Numbered from the stretch's first letter, positions 10,200 to 19,505 are shown. The stretch is 64,000 nt of DNA from Telluria aromaticivorans (GCF_013003915.1 NZ_JABAIV010000009.1:112743-176742), one strand, 5' to 3'. Translations and numbers: made by a program. The notes: generated by a model not told the origin, from the letters alone.

Positions 10200-11818
10200 T
10201 ACCGCTCTCCGACTGGGATGATGGGAACCGACGCCTCCGGCGTCAGCGCGAGCTGCACGATGGGATATCCATAGTTGACGACAGTGAGCGCGATCATCAT
10301 GGCGACCCAGAGGCCGAGGCTGTTCAGAACGGCAGGAGGTTTTGTACCGGGATGAACGGCCTTGCTGAACGAAAATTCGGGCACGGAGGCGGATTGGGTC
10401 TTGGCAGCGGCTAGGAGGTACAGGAACAGCGCCGCGGAAATGACCAGCAGCAAACCGCCGAAGGTCGAAATCGTGACCGTGATCGCCTGGGGCGCCAGTG
10501 CCGGATGCGTGTAGTCGTAATAGGCCATGCGGCGCGGCGCACCGAGCAGGCCAACCAGGTGCCACGGCATCGTCAGGATCATCATCCCGACGAACCAGAG
10601 CCATAGCTGTGTCCTGACCAGCCTGGCGGAAAACGGGGCGGAATTGCGCAGTTGGGGCCACAATTCGTACGCGACCATGAAATACATGATCACGATCGCG
10701 CCTGCGAAAATCAAGTGGAAGTGGCCGGTGACCCACTGCGTGTTGTGGATGGATTCGTTAAGCTGATAGCTCATGTTGATGATGCCGCCGGCGCCGCCAA
10801 ACCCCAGCATGATGAACGCGAAGGTCACCGCGAGCATCATTGGATTGTCCCAGGGTAAGGCCTTGACCCATCCGAACGGTCCCTTCCCGCCCCGCAGGCG
10901 GCCAACCACCTCGGCCGATGCGACGATGGTGAAGACAGTTAATAGCGTCGGTATCGACACCATCGCCGTCATGGCCGCGTGGACGAACTTGAAGCCGGCA
11001 CCGACCTGGGGGTCGGCGAACAGGTGGTGTATACCGATTGGCATCGAAAATACGAGGAACAGCGCGAATGCCACTCGACCCATCGTGTCGCTGTACAGCC
11101 GCCCGCCGATGGCTCTGGGAAACAACGTATAAAACGCGATGTATGCAGGCATCAGCCAGAAATACACGATGGCGTGCAGCGTCCAGGAAAAGAATACGCG
11201 GGCGAGGCCGGCGTTGATGGTGTCCGTGAATCCCAGTGAGGCAGGCAGGATGAGCGTCAGGATTTCAACCGATGCGCCCACAGAGGTCCAGGCCCAGAGA
11301 TAAGCACCAGCAACATTGCCGTACATTGCTAACGGGACAGTAGCGCCAGGCGACTCTTTCTTCCAGGCATACAAGTTAATGGACATCAGGGCGACCCAGA
11401 TCCACGAACCGACGACGACCAGCACCACCCCGAGGTAATAGAAGCTGCTGGCGATCATTGGCGGGTAGAAGGTATACAGTACCGAGGCCTTGCCCAGTGC
11501 GGTCGTCACCGCGGCCATCAGCGTTCCGGCAATGACCAGCCAGAAGCCTGCCCAGGCCCAGCGCATGCCCTTGAGCGGCCGTTTCAGTGCCAGCTCGGTG
11601 ATCGCATAACCGAAGCCCATCGCGACCAGGGTTGGCAACACGTATGCCATGACCGTGCCATGTGCGGTGACCGAGCGATAGTAATGTTCGGGGTTGTTAA
11701 CCCAGGGGGACAAGGGGCTGCGGACGTACATTTGCCACTCGCCCAGCAGGATGGCGGCAAAAAAGGCGATGAACGCGACCCAGAAGTGGGCCAGAACCAG
11801 TCGCTTAGCGAGATACAC
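10199..11818 (-). CDS. Cytochrome c oxidase subunit I, ba3 type
   Basis: 539 residues, 12 or more membrane helices. The haem-copper signatures are present: low-spin haem histidine in SVTAHGTVMAY, the CuB histidine and cross-linked tyrosine in LHAIVYFWLMPAY, the CuB His pair in IHHLFADP, and the two haem ligands in VTGHFHLIFAG. The motif order and short loops are those of the B-family (ba3/cbaA-like) oxidases, not the aa3 A-family. It reduces oxygen to water at the inner membrane and pumps protons. The start overlaps the subunit II gene by 14 bases. No subunit III and no assembly factor genes are nearby. Confidence 0.93.
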   Translation of the reverse strand: MYLAKRLVLAHFWVAFIAFFAAILLGEWQMYVRSPLSPWVNNPEHYYRSVTAHGTVMAYVLPTLVAMGFGYAITELALKRPLKGMRWAWAGFWLVIAGTLMAAVTTALGKASVLYTFYPPMIASSFYYLGVVLVVVGSWIWVALMSINLYAWKKESPGATVPLAMYGNVAGAYLWAWTSVGASVEILTLILPASLGFTDTINAGLARVFFSWTLHAIVYFWLMPAYIAFYTLFPRAIGGRLYSDTMGRVAFALFLVFSMPIGIHHLFADPQVGAGFKFVHAAMTAMVSIPTLLTVFTIVASAEVVGRLRGGKGPFGWVKALPWDNPMMLAVTFAFIMLGFGGAGGIINMSYQLNESIHNTQWVTGHFHLIFAGAIVIMYFMVAYELWPQLRNSAPFSARLVRTQLWLWFVGMMILTMPWHLVGLLGAPRRMAYYDYTHPALAPQAITVTISTFGGLLLVISAALFLYLLAAAKTQSASVPEFSFSKAVHPGTKPPAVLNSLGLWVAMMIALTVVNYGYPIVQLALTPEASVPIIPVGER

Positions 11819-12392
11819 AGCTCAGCCTTTCTGCCGCTTTCGCTTTGGCGTAGAACTCTTCGGGAGGAAGAACCTGGACCCTGGCCCACATGGCTTCGTG
11901 TCCGGTGCCGCAGTATTCGTGGCACGGCATGAGCAGTTCGCCGGTCTTGGGAAAGGATGTCGTGAAGGTCGATACAAAGCCAGGAATGAGCATGGTGTTG
12001 GCGTTGGTGCGACCAACGACAAAGCCGTGGATGGCATCGGTGCTGGTGCCCCGGAAGGTGACGGAGAGTCCGGCCGGAACAACGATGCATTGGGGCGTGA
12101 ACGAGTACTGCTGGGCGATCAGCCTGACGATGACGCGGCCATCCTGCTCGATCGATGTACCAAGATTGTTTTCGACAAACTCGCCTTTTAGGTGGAGGGT
12201 TTTTACGTCGACGGTTTCTACCCGCGAGGGCGGCATGGCCGACCAATACACACCGGTGAAGACCATCATCGCTACCAGCGAAAGAATGATCAGACCAACA
12301 ATGATTGCCCAACGATGTTCCGCCGAATCGGCAACGGCTTGCGATGCGTGAGGCGCATTACCGTGCGGGTCGGCCGGCTTCGATGACGTCAT
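11805..12392 (-). CDS. Cytochrome c oxidase subunit II, ba3 type (CuA)
   Basis: 195 residues: one N-terminal membrane helix (about 28-50) and a periplasmic cupredoxin domain. The binuclear CuA site is intact: a histidine in AIHGF upstream, then CHEYCGTGHEAM, which supplies the two cysteines, a histidine and a methionine. A single helix rather than two is typical of the ba3 class. Its start overlaps the stop of the small upstream gene (ATGA) and its end overlaps subunit I by 14 bases, so all three are translationally coupled. Confidence 0.93.
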   Translation of the reverse strand: MTSSKPADPHGNAPHASQAVADSAEHRWAIIVGLIILSLVAMMVFTGVYWSAMPPSRVETVDVKTLHLKGEFVENNLGTSIEQDGRVIVRLIAQQYSFTPQCIVVPAGLSVTFRGTSTDAIHGFVVGRTNANTMLIPGFVSTFTTSFPKTGELLMPCHEYCGTGHEAMWARVQVLPPEEFYAKAKAAERLSCVSR

Positions 12393-12568
12393 TGCACTGT
12401 GCCCCTGGGAAGATATACGACGAAATAAAAGATGAAAAACATGGCGACTACAATGGCAGTGGCAAGCCCGGCTACCGCGAATGCGCCCGACGGACCATGG
12501 CTGACAATTTCGTCGATCCTTTTCTCCAGTTCGAATTCACTCTCGTCCGTTGGGATCATCGTTTTCAT
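12389..12568 (-). CDS. Single-helix small subunit of the ba3-type oxidase
   Basis: 59 residues: a charged N-terminus (MIPTDESEFELEKRIDE) and one hydrophobic helix (about residues 28-52, AFAVAGLATAIVVAMFFIFY), ending PRGTVQ. Its ATG lies 3 bases before the triheme cytochrome stop side, and its TGA overlaps the subunit II ATG (ATGA). Position and one-helix topology match the small subunit IIa/cox2A of ba3 oxidases, which replaces the missing first helix of subunit II. Sequence identity to that family was not tested; the N-terminal amphipathic part is not diagnostic. Confidence 0.7.
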   Translation of the reverse strand: MKTMIPTDESEFELEKRIDEIVSHGPSGAFAVAGLATAIVVAMFFIFYFVVYLPRGTVQ

Positions 12569-12570
12569 CC

Positions 12571-13857
12571 TTATTCAGGCAGTAAGATGCGCAGGTCATT
12601 GACCTGCTTTGCATTGACTGGAGTACCCGTGTTCCCCCAGGCGACGCGAATATAGGTCGTGACGGCGGCTACTTCATCGTCGTTCAGGATGTGCGAGAAC
12701 GGCGGCATGCCGTGCGGACGCGGATTCTTTTTGGTGCCCGGCGGATAGCCTCCGTTGAGCACCATGCGAATGGAGTTGACAGGTGTTTCCATTGTGATGG
12801 ATTGGTTCCCTGCCAGCGGTGGGTAAGCTGGCGGTTGGCCACGGCCATTGTCGCCATGGCACATGACGCATTGTGCGACGTACACTTTCCTTCCCAGCTC
12901 CATGGTTTCGGGGCTGACCAGGCGCGCCTGGCTGGTCGGCGGCGCGGACTCTTCTTTTTGCGGCAAGGCCTTTAGATAGACGGCCATCGCTTTGGCATCG
13001 TCATCCGTCATGTATTGCAGGCTGTTGAATACAACCTCGGCCATTGGACCATATACGGTCCCGCGGTGCGACACCCCGGATTGCAGCAGGTCGGTGATTT
13101 CCTTGATGGTCCAGTTTCCCAAGCCTGCTTCCTTGTTCGACGTAAGCGAAGGCGCATACCAATTCTGGTTTGGAATCATTCCGCCTTCAAAAGCTTTCGC
13201 CTCGCTTGAACCGCCAAGCGCGTTGACAGCGGTATGGCACATCGCACAATGGCCCAGTCCCTTGACGAGATAAGCGCCGCGATTCCAGTCCACCGACTGT
13301 TTCGGATCCGGCTTGTATTCACCCTCCTTGAAATACAGGGTACGCCAACCGATCAGGAGATCGCGATTGTTATATGGAAAACGCAATTCATGTTCGCGGT
13401 TTTTTTGTTTAACCGGTGTAATGGACATCAAATACGCATAAATTGCGTCTGAATCAGCCCGGGTAACCTGGGTGTATTGAGGATAAGGCATCGCCGGATA
13501 CAGCAGCGAACCATTGCGCGCGAGGCCCGAATGCATCATTCGATAAAACTCGTCCGACGTCCACAGGCCAATTCCGGTTTCATCGTCCGGCGTAATATTC
13601 GGGACATAGAGCGCCCCAAATGGCGTGTGCATGGCCCTGCCGCCAGCAAAGGCAATGCCGGTTGGCTGGGTATGGCAGGCGATGCAGTCGCCAATGCGGG
13701 CCAGGTACTCGCCTTTATTGATGAGCTGGGTGGATGCACTGAGCTGTGGGGCGCCGCTGACCGGGGTAAGCATTCCTGGGCGCAGGTAATAAAAGGCCGC
13801 TGCCGCAACGACAGCAATGGCAGCCAGGATGACAACGATACGGGCACTTGTACGCAT
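12571..13857 (-). CDS. Triheme c-type cytochrome (dehydrogenase-subunit type)
   Basis: 428 residues with an N-terminal membrane anchor or signal (about 7-28) and three cytochrome c domains. The haem motifs are CIACH (about residue 57), CAMCH (about 202) and CVMCH (about 330). Overall length, and the three-domain arrangement with the PFGALYVPNITPDDETGIG stretch, match the cytochrome subunit of membrane-bound alcohol, gluconate and aldehyde dehydrogenases. No dehydrogenase catalytic gene is present in the cluster, so here it probably relays electrons from quinol or another donor to the oxidase. Two bases separate it from the small subunit gene. Confidence 0.9.
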   Translation of the reverse strand: MRTSARIVVILAAIAVVAAAAFYYLRPGMLTPVSGAPQLSASTQLINKGEYLARIGDCIACHTQPTGIAFAGGRAMHTPFGALYVPNITPDDETGIGLWTSDEFYRMMHSGLARNGSLLYPAMPYPQYTQVTRADSDAIYAYLMSITPVKQKNREHELRFPYNNRDLLIGWRTLYFKEGEYKPDPKQSVDWNRGAYLVKGLGHCAMCHTAVNALGGSSEAKAFEGGMIPNQNWYAPSLTSNKEAGLGNWTIKEITDLLQSGVSHRGTVYGPMAEVVFNSLQYMTDDDAKAMAVYLKALPQKEESAPPTSQARLVSPETMELGRKVYVAQCVMCHGDNGRGQPPAYPPLAGNQSITMETPVNSIRMVLNGGYPPGTKKNPRPHGMPPFSHILNDDEVAAVTTYIRVAWGNTGTPVNAKQVNDLRILLPE

Positions 13858-13863
13858 GGGGAC

Positions 13864-14586
13864 CTACCGCTGGCTGCCACAGGCAAAGGGCATTCGGACT
13901 AAATTCGAGGGTTCCGGCGACGCATTCACCGGCGGCGTTTGATGGGCAAGGTATCCGGCCACCGCGGAGATGTCCTCGTTTGTAAGGCGGGAGGCAATGC
14001 GTTTCATGCAATCCGGCTCTGCGGCGCGCCGCTCGCCGACTTTCCACCTGGTGAGCTGGCCGACGACATAAGCGGGACGCAGGCCAGCCAGGCCGGGAAT
14101 GCCTGGCTCCATGCCAGTCAGGCCGGCGCCATGACATGCGATACATGCGGGCAAACCCTTGCTCGGGTCGCCCGCGGTGACGAGCATCTGCCCGCGTGCC
14201 GCGGTGGCTGCGCTCAGCTCTGAGCGCTGTTGCGTGCTGTAGGCGGGCCTTTGGGCTGCGAAGTGCTCCGCCATTTCCTTGAGATAAGCGTCTGGAAGGT
14301 AGGCTACCAGATAGTTCATCGGTGGATAACTGCGTGTGCCGTCGCGGAAAGCGACAAGCTGGTTGTAGAGATATCCGGCGGGTTTTCCTGCAATTCTCGG
14401 GAAATAGCCGTTCGCAGTACCTTGCCCCTGCTGTCCGTGACACGTCACACAGCCCTGCACGCGTGCTTCGACCGAGTCGAGTTTCTTGAAGGCGGGCACG
14501 GCGTCGGGGGCGCGGGTTTGCGCCGCCGTGGGCGAAGTCGCACAAAGAAAAATCGCCCCAATCCAGGATATGGCAGCAAATTTCAT
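13864..14586 (-). CDS. Diheme cytochrome c4-like protein
   Basis: 240 residues with a Sec signal peptide (about 1-22) and two haem sites, CVTCH (about residue 45) and CIACH (about 145), in two similar halves as in cytochrome c4. It is the first gene of the six-gene oxidase operon and ends 6 bases before the triheme cytochrome gene. A soluble periplasmic electron carrier is likely. Each half has a distal methionine candidate. The C-terminus carries one extra cysteine (PFACGSQR). Confidence 0.88.
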   Translation of the reverse strand: MKFAAISWIGAIFLCATSPTAAQTRAPDAVPAFKKLDSVEARVQGCVTCHGQQGQGTANGYFPRIAGKPAGYLYNQLVAFRDGTRSYPPMNYLVAYLPDAYLKEMAEHFAAQRPAYSTQQRSELSAATAARGQMLVTAGDPSKGLPACIACHGAGLTGMEPGIPGLAGLRPAYVVGQLTRWKVGERRAAEPDCMKRIASRLTNEDISAVAGYLAHQTPPVNASPEPSNLVRMPFACGSQR

Positions 14587-15186
14587 AAATATGCTCGAAT
14601 TGTACGCTTCAGGTTGTTGTGGCTATTGAAAACCCATCTGATTTGACGATTCTAATGATGTCATCCGCTGTCGCAAACGCATGGATTGGAGTCGTTTCTG
14701 AAAGATGTATACTCACTGAGTCGTGGTTCAGCTTACGCATAAACGCCTAAAATGACAATCGATCGCTAAATAATTTAATATCAAATTCCACTTCCGGGTC
14801 GCTGAAATCCAGCGTTGAGAACCCAATACTGCAAGAATTTTCGGTCGACACACGAAATCCGTCTTGCTCGCCAGTATTTTCATGTGATTAACGTTCCGTC
14901 ACAATAAAGTTTCTTTGCGGACGACAATGCTTGATGATTTGCGGCATTCACAAAAGGAATAAACCTGAATAATCAGGAGTTCCCTGCTGGGGATTACACG
15001 GCACTTGAAAGGCGATTATTTTCGAAAAATAAGAACGGGACAGACAAGCTGGCAGGCGAAGGAAGCGCGACCGAGGCGGCAATTTCCAACCTTGGTGCTT
15101 GGCGGCAATTCGCTGAAATGCTGATATAGAAACGCTGAGCTCCTACAGCGGCCTCGCTGGATTCCGGTGGGCGACTCTAGCCGCCC
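14587..15186. other. AT-richer intergenic region upstream of the cytochrome operon
   Basis: About 600 bases, visibly poorer in G and C than the rest of the window; the cytochrome-operon promoter should be at its left end. A stop-free stretch at 14965-15129 (54 codons, with AAGGA just before it) lacks an ATG, GTG or TTG start and its product is not recognised. Probably a decayed gene end or chance. No other feature seen. Confidence 0.5.
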
Positions 15187-15748
15187 CTAGTTGTCAAGAC
15201 CCGCTTGGTTATACACGCGTTTAGTGAACAATTCCGGGCGTTTGGCTTGCCAATCCTTGGCCTGGATCGGCGTCTGATGCTTTGATGCCCGCTGTGGGAT
15301 GTTGTGGTTGTAGATCTTGACGTAGTTGCGCAGCGTCGATTCAAGCTCGGTGGCCGAGCCGAAACGGGTCTGGTTGACGATATCGCTGATACGGCCGTTG
15401 AAACGCTCGACCATGCCATTGGTCTGTGGATGACCTGGCGGAATAAGCCGGTGCTCGATATCGAATTGTTTGCACAGACGGTCGAATAATGGCGCCCGCT
15501 GGGTTCCCTGTTTTTGCCATTTTCGGTAAAGCGGTCGGTGAACTGGCTGCCGTTATCGGTAAGCAGTTTGACGATCTTGACGGGGCAGGCAGCGCGCGCC
15601 TTTGCCAGGAAATCGACACTACTGCTTTCAGTCTGGTCAGCATAGATGTCGATGAATACCCAGCGCGTGGCACGGTCGATGGCGACGAACAGAGAGCGCC
15701 TTGCGGACTCGTCCGCCCGAAGCCTCGAACCTTGGTGCCAGATAGCAC
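15187..15748 (-). mobile_element. IS481-type transposase remnant, truncated and frameshifted
   Basis: Two frames together spell the C-terminal half of a DDE integrase-core transposase. The first part, read from about 15700, contains FVAIDRATRWVFIDIYADQ and the catalytic-region LLTDNGSQFTDRFT. After about 15520 the frame shifts and continues as FDIEHRLIPPGHPQTNGMVE, with the catalytic Glu, then ERFNGRISDIV, to a stop at 15187. The N-terminal half is missing: similarity ends near 15748. A frameshift plus truncation makes it inactive. It marks the right border of the cytochrome segment and records past insertion-sequence activity there. Confidence 0.85.
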
Positions 15749-16073
15749 CTTATGTAACGCCTCGCCAAAAAACTGCGAAGCTTTGTGAGAAAAAGGACTG
15801 CGAGATACCGGACAAGCACTCGGAGATCAAGGGGAAGCTACTGCGAGATGTCGTGAGTTCCTACACGGGGGTTGCAGGTTCTCGGAATACTTCGCAGCGT
15901 CCCAGAAAATTTCGCAGTGAAGTCGCAGTAATCTCATGGTGTTCGCAGTAGTTTGCCTGGGCTTGGCAAACTACTGCACAAGCGAGATGCCAAGGACTGA
16001 ACGTGGTCTCAAGGCAATGCCCGCGACCAGCCGCGTCCAATGGTGCATGCGGACACTGGGCGGAAAAAGGCGC
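15749..16073. repeat. Region with seven ACTGCGA/TCGCAGT heptamers
   Basis: Between the transposase remnant and kdpE. The heptamer or its 6-base core lies at about 15772, 15797 and 15840 in one orientation (CTGCGA) and at about 15891, 15911, 15922 and 15942 in the other (TCGCAG). Three direct copies followed by four inverted copies in 180 bases is far above chance. It may be the multi-repeat terminal region of a lost insertion sequence or a transposase or regulator binding array. No gene is seen here. Confidence 0.45.
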
Positions 16074-16778
16074 TCACGCGGTTCCGGTCAACAGCCGGTA
16101 ACCAACGCCGGTTTCCGTCAGCAAGTACTGCGGCTGGGCCGGGTCGTCTTCCAGTTTGTGACGCAGGTGGCCCATGTAAATGCGTAGGTAATGCCCGTCT
16201 TCGATGTGCGAGGGTCCCCAGACGGATCGCAGCAACTGGGGGTTCGTCACCACCCGACCCGCATTCGCGACCATGACAGCCAATAACCGGTACTCAGTCG
16301 GCGTGAGGTGCACTCCCTTGCCGCCCTTGAGGACGCGCCGGTCCTTGAGGTCGACCGTCACGTCGCCGAACCGAACCGCCTCCGCATCGCCCGTCGCCGG
16401 CTGTCGCTGGCGCCTCAGCGTTGCCCTCACGCGGGCTTGCAGCTCGCCGACGCTGAAGGGTTTGGTCAGGTAGTCGTCCGCCCCGGCATCGAGTGCCCTG
16501 ATCTTGTCCGTCTCCGCTGTCCGGGCCGAAAGAACGATCACCGGGACACTCGACCATTTCCGCAGGTCGTTGATGAAGCCGATACCGTCGCCATCGGGCA
16601 GGCCCAGGTCGAGGATGACCAGGTCGGGCGCGCGTGTCCCGGCGTCGCTCAGGCCGCGCTGGACCGTTGCCGCTTCATGCACATGCCACCCTTCTTCTTC
16701 CAGCGCCGCACGTACGAAGCGGCGAATCTGTGGCTCGTCTTCAACCAGCAAGGCAAGCGGCGCGCTCTCTCTCATCAT
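16074..16778 (-). CDS. kdpE: Potassium-responsive response regulator KdpE
   Basis: 234 residues. Receiver domain with the acidic pocket (VEDEP), phospho-acceptor Asp in LVILDLGLPDGDG (about residue 56), the switch Ser/Thr (VLSAR) and Lys (YLTKPF). An OmpR/PhoB winged-helix DNA-binding domain follows (about 135-230, HLTPTEYRLLAVMVANAGRV). The start overlaps the kdpD stop by 4 bases (ATGA). It activates the kdpFABC promoter when phosphorylated by KdpD; candidate sites lie before the kdp operon and before the ParA-like gene. Confidence 0.96.
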   Translation of the reverse strand: MMRESAPLALLVEDEPQIRRFVRAALEEEGWHVHEAATVQRGLSDAGTRAPDLVILDLGLPDGDGIGFINDLRKWSSVPVIVLSARTAETDKIRALDAGADDYLTKPFSVGELQARVRATLRRQRQPATGDAEAVRFGDVTVDLKDRRVLKGGKGVHLTPTEYRLLAVMVANAGRVVTNPQLLRSVWGPSHIEDGHYLRIYMGHLRHKLEDDPAQPQYLLTETGVGYRLLTGTA

Positions 16779-19483
16779 GGATTCCCTGATTCCATTTCAA
16801 CATCTTGGGTAGAAGGCGGTTGTCCCAATGGCAGCGTGATGACGAATGCAGCACCGCCAAGGGTCGACCTGACATAACGGATCATGCCACCGTGCGCCTC
16901 GACGATGGTCCGGCAGATCGCCAGGCCGAGTCCGACACCGCTCCTGACGGACTCACGCTCGCCGCGGGTGAATTTCTCGAACATCTCTTCCTCGCGGCCA
17001 GGTGCGATGCCTGGACCATCGTCGGCGACCGTCAAGACGGCGCTTGCGCCATGCAGGGCAGCCGAGATGTCAATCCGCGCTCCCGGCGCCGTATATTTGG
17101 CTGCATTCTCCAGCAGGTTGCACAGCACGCGCTCGAGCAAGATGGCGTCGAAGCGCACCAGCGGAAAATCCGGTGGGATGCTGGTCGTGACCACGTGCTT
17201 GTCCAGCAGTGGCCCGGTCAAGCGCAAGGCCGTGCCCACCACCTCTTCCAGTGCCTGCCATTCGAGTTTTAGCTTGATTTCGCCGCTTTGCAGGCGCGCC
17301 ATGTCCAACAGGTTTGCTACCAGGGCGCTCATGCGCAAGGCCTCGTTGTGCAGGCCCTGCGCCAGCTCGAGTTGTGAAGGAGGAAGCAAGGGCTTCGAGC
17401 GGGTCAGGGATTCGGATAATCCCACCAACAAGGTGAGTGGCGTGCGCAAGTCGTGCGACAGCGCCGCCAGCAAGGAATTGCGCAAGCGTTCAGTTTCCAT
17501 GCTGACCAGGGCGCTTTGCGCAACCTCGATGTAATGTACGCGCTCGAGCGCAATCGCGGCGAGGGCGGCGAAGGTGTCGAGCTGTTCGCGCTGTTCGGGG
17601 ACCAGGATCCAGCGCTGCTGCTCGGGCTCGATGGCCAGCACGCCGCGGGTGCGCATCGGTGCCACCAGCGGCAGGTAGAAATAGGGGCTTGCAGGCAGGG
17701 TGTCGGTGCCGAGGCCAGCGCTTTCGGCATGGTCATAGGCCCATTGGGCAATGCCCAGGTCTGCCGTTCCAGCGCCCTCGGGCTGCGCCGGCGCCTGCAG
17801 CTTGTCGTCCGGGCCGGGCACCAGCAGGATGGCTTTGGCGCGGAAAGTGCGCTGGATAAAGTCCCGCGTCGTGTCGAAGATCTGCTCGGTTTGCAGCGCG
17901 CCTGACAGTTCCCTGGCGAATTCGTAGAGCGCACGCGAACGGCGTTCACGGTGCGCCGCCACATGGGCCTGGAAGCGCAGGCCAGCCGTCAGGTGGCCGG
18001 TAATGAGGCCGACCGCCAGCATCACCCCGAAGGTGACCAGGTACTGCAGGTCGGACACGGCAAACGAAAAGCGCGGTGGGACAAAAAAGAAGTCGAAGCA
18101 GGCAACGCCCACGCAGGTGGCCACTACCGAAGCGCCGCGCCCCAGGCGCACGGCAACCAGGACCACGACCAGCAGGAACAGCATCGCGATGTTTGCCAGG
18201 TCCAGGTAGGGGAGCAAGGGCGTTGCCAGCAGCGCCGTCGCCAGGCTGCTGGCCGCGGCAATCGCGTACGCCATCCATGTTCGCCTGCCTCTGGCGGCAG
18301 CCTGGGCCACCGGAGCGCCAGGGGCAACGGGCGCCGGGCGGTACGCGGCATCGCCGATCTCGACCAGGTCGATATCCGGCGCCAGCGCCGCGATGCGCCG
18401 CATATGCGAGGTGCGCCACGGCCAGGTGCGGTGGCCGCGCGCCATCACGACTTTCGACAGGTTGTGCTCGCGTGCATAGTCCACGATGGCGGCGCCGATA
18501 TCGGCGCCGGCCAGGATCGCCGTGCTGGCGCCCAGGTCCTTGGCCAGCTTGAGCGTCAGCAGTATGCGTTCCCGCTGCGGGGCGGGAAGGCGCTGGAGTT
18601 CGGGCGTTTCCACGTACACTGCGTGCCAGTCGACACCCAGCTGCCCGGCCAGGCGCGCAGTGCTGCGCACGACGTGCTCGTTGCCGGGCCGGGGGCCGAT
18701 GCAGGCCAGCAGGGCGCCGGCGGTCTTCCAGACTGTATCGATCGACTTTTCCACGCGGTAGGCGCGCACGTCGTCTTCGACCCGGTCGGCGGTGCGCCGC
18801 AGCGCCAGTTCGCGCAGGGCGATCAGGTTGCCCTTGCGGAAAAAATTACGGGTGGCGCGCTCGGCCTGCGGCGCCTGGTAAACCTTGCCGCCCTTCAGGC
18901 GCGCCAGCAGCTCGTCGGCCGGCAGGTCCACCAGCACCACTTCGTCGGCGGCGTCGAACACGGTGTCGGGCACGGTTTCCGCCACCCGGATGCCGGTAAT
19001 GCCGCCAACCACGTCGTTCAGGCTTTCCAGGTGCTGGACGTTCATGGTGGTGTAGACGTCGATGCCGGCGTCGAGCAGCTCCTCGACGTCCTGCCAGCGT
19101 TTCGGGTGGCGCGAGCCGGGCGCATTCGAGTGCGCCAGTTCGTCCACCAGGACCAGCCCGGGATGCCGCGCCAGCGCCGCGTCGAGGTCGAACTCGCCGA
19201 GCGACTTGCCGCGATAGCTCAGGGTTTTCGGCGGCAGTAATTCCAGCGTGTCCAGCATGGCGCCGGTCTCGGCGCGGCCATGGGTTTCCACCACCCCGAC
19301 CAGGGGCGGGCGTCCGTCGGCCTGCAGCTTGCGCGCCGCGGCCAGCATGGCGTAGGTCTTGCCCACGCCGGCCGATGCCCCGAAATAGATACGCAGGCGC
19401 CCGCGCGCCTCCTTGCGCTCCTGGTCCTGGACCTGGGCCAGTAGCGCATCCGGATCCGGGCGCTGGCTTTCGCTTGCGAACAT
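16775..19483 (-). CDS. kdpD: Sensor histidine kinase KdpD
   Basis: 902 residues, typical size. The N-terminal KdpD domain has Walker A GASAGVGKT (residues 35-43) and Walker B (LVLVDELAHSNAPGSRH). A universal-stress-protein-like domain (about 250-370) and four membrane helices (about 400-500) follow, then a GAF domain (about 520-650), HisKA with LSHDLRTPLTLL (His at about 676) and HATPase_c (NLLENAAKYT, DDGPGI). It senses potassium limitation and phosphorylates KdpE. It follows kdpC after 22 bases and overlaps kdpE. Confidence 0.97.
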   Translation of the reverse strand: MFASESQRPDPDALLAQVQDQERKEARGRLRIYFGASAGVGKTYAMLAAARKLQADGRPPLVGVVETHGRAETGAMLDTLELLPPKTLSYRGKSLGEFDLDAALARHPGLVLVDELAHSNAPGSRHPKRWQDVEELLDAGIDVYTTMNVQHLESLNDVVGGITGIRVAETVPDTVFDAADEVVLVDLPADELLARLKGGKVYQAPQAERATRNFFRKGNLIALRELALRRTADRVEDDVRAYRVEKSIDTVWKTAGALLACIGPRPGNEHVVRSTARLAGQLGVDWHAVYVETPELQRLPAPQRERILLTLKLAKDLGASTAILAGADIGAAIVDYAREHNLSKVVMARGHRTWPWRTSHMRRIAALAPDIDLVEIGDAAYRPAPVAPGAPVAQAAARGRRTWMAYAIAAASSLATALLATPLLPYLDLANIAMLFLLVVVLVAVRLGRGASVVATCVGVACFDFFFVPPRFSFAVSDLQYLVTFGVMLAVGLITGHLTAGLRFQAHVAAHRERRSRALYEFARELSGALQTEQIFDTTRDFIQRTFRAKAILLVPGPDDKLQAPAQPEGAGTADLGIAQWAYDHAESAGLGTDTLPASPYFYLPLVAPMRTRGVLAIEPEQQRWILVPEQREQLDTFAALAAIALERVHYIEVAQSALVSMETERLRNSLLAALSHDLRTPLTLLVGLSESLTRSKPLLPPSQLELAQGLHNEALRMSALVANLLDMARLQSGEIKLKLEWQALEEVVGTALRLTGPLLDKHVVTTSIPPDFPLVRFDAILLERVLCNLLENAAKYTAPGARIDISAALHGASAVLTVADDGPGIAPGREEEMFEKFTRGERESVRSGVGLGLAICRTIVEAHGGMIRYVRSTLGGAAFVITLPLGQPPSTQDVEMESGNP

Positions 19484-19505
19484 CGGCAGGTTTCTCCTGT
19501 GGGTG

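Noticed and set aside
14965..15129. Stop-free 54-codon stretch with AAGGA upstream
   Set aside because: No ATG, GTG or TTG start and no recognisable protein; listed only as a note in the intergenic region.
18003..19240. Long plus-strand frames opposite kdpD
   Set aside because: KdpD is fully supported; the plus-strand frames have no motifs or ribosome sites.
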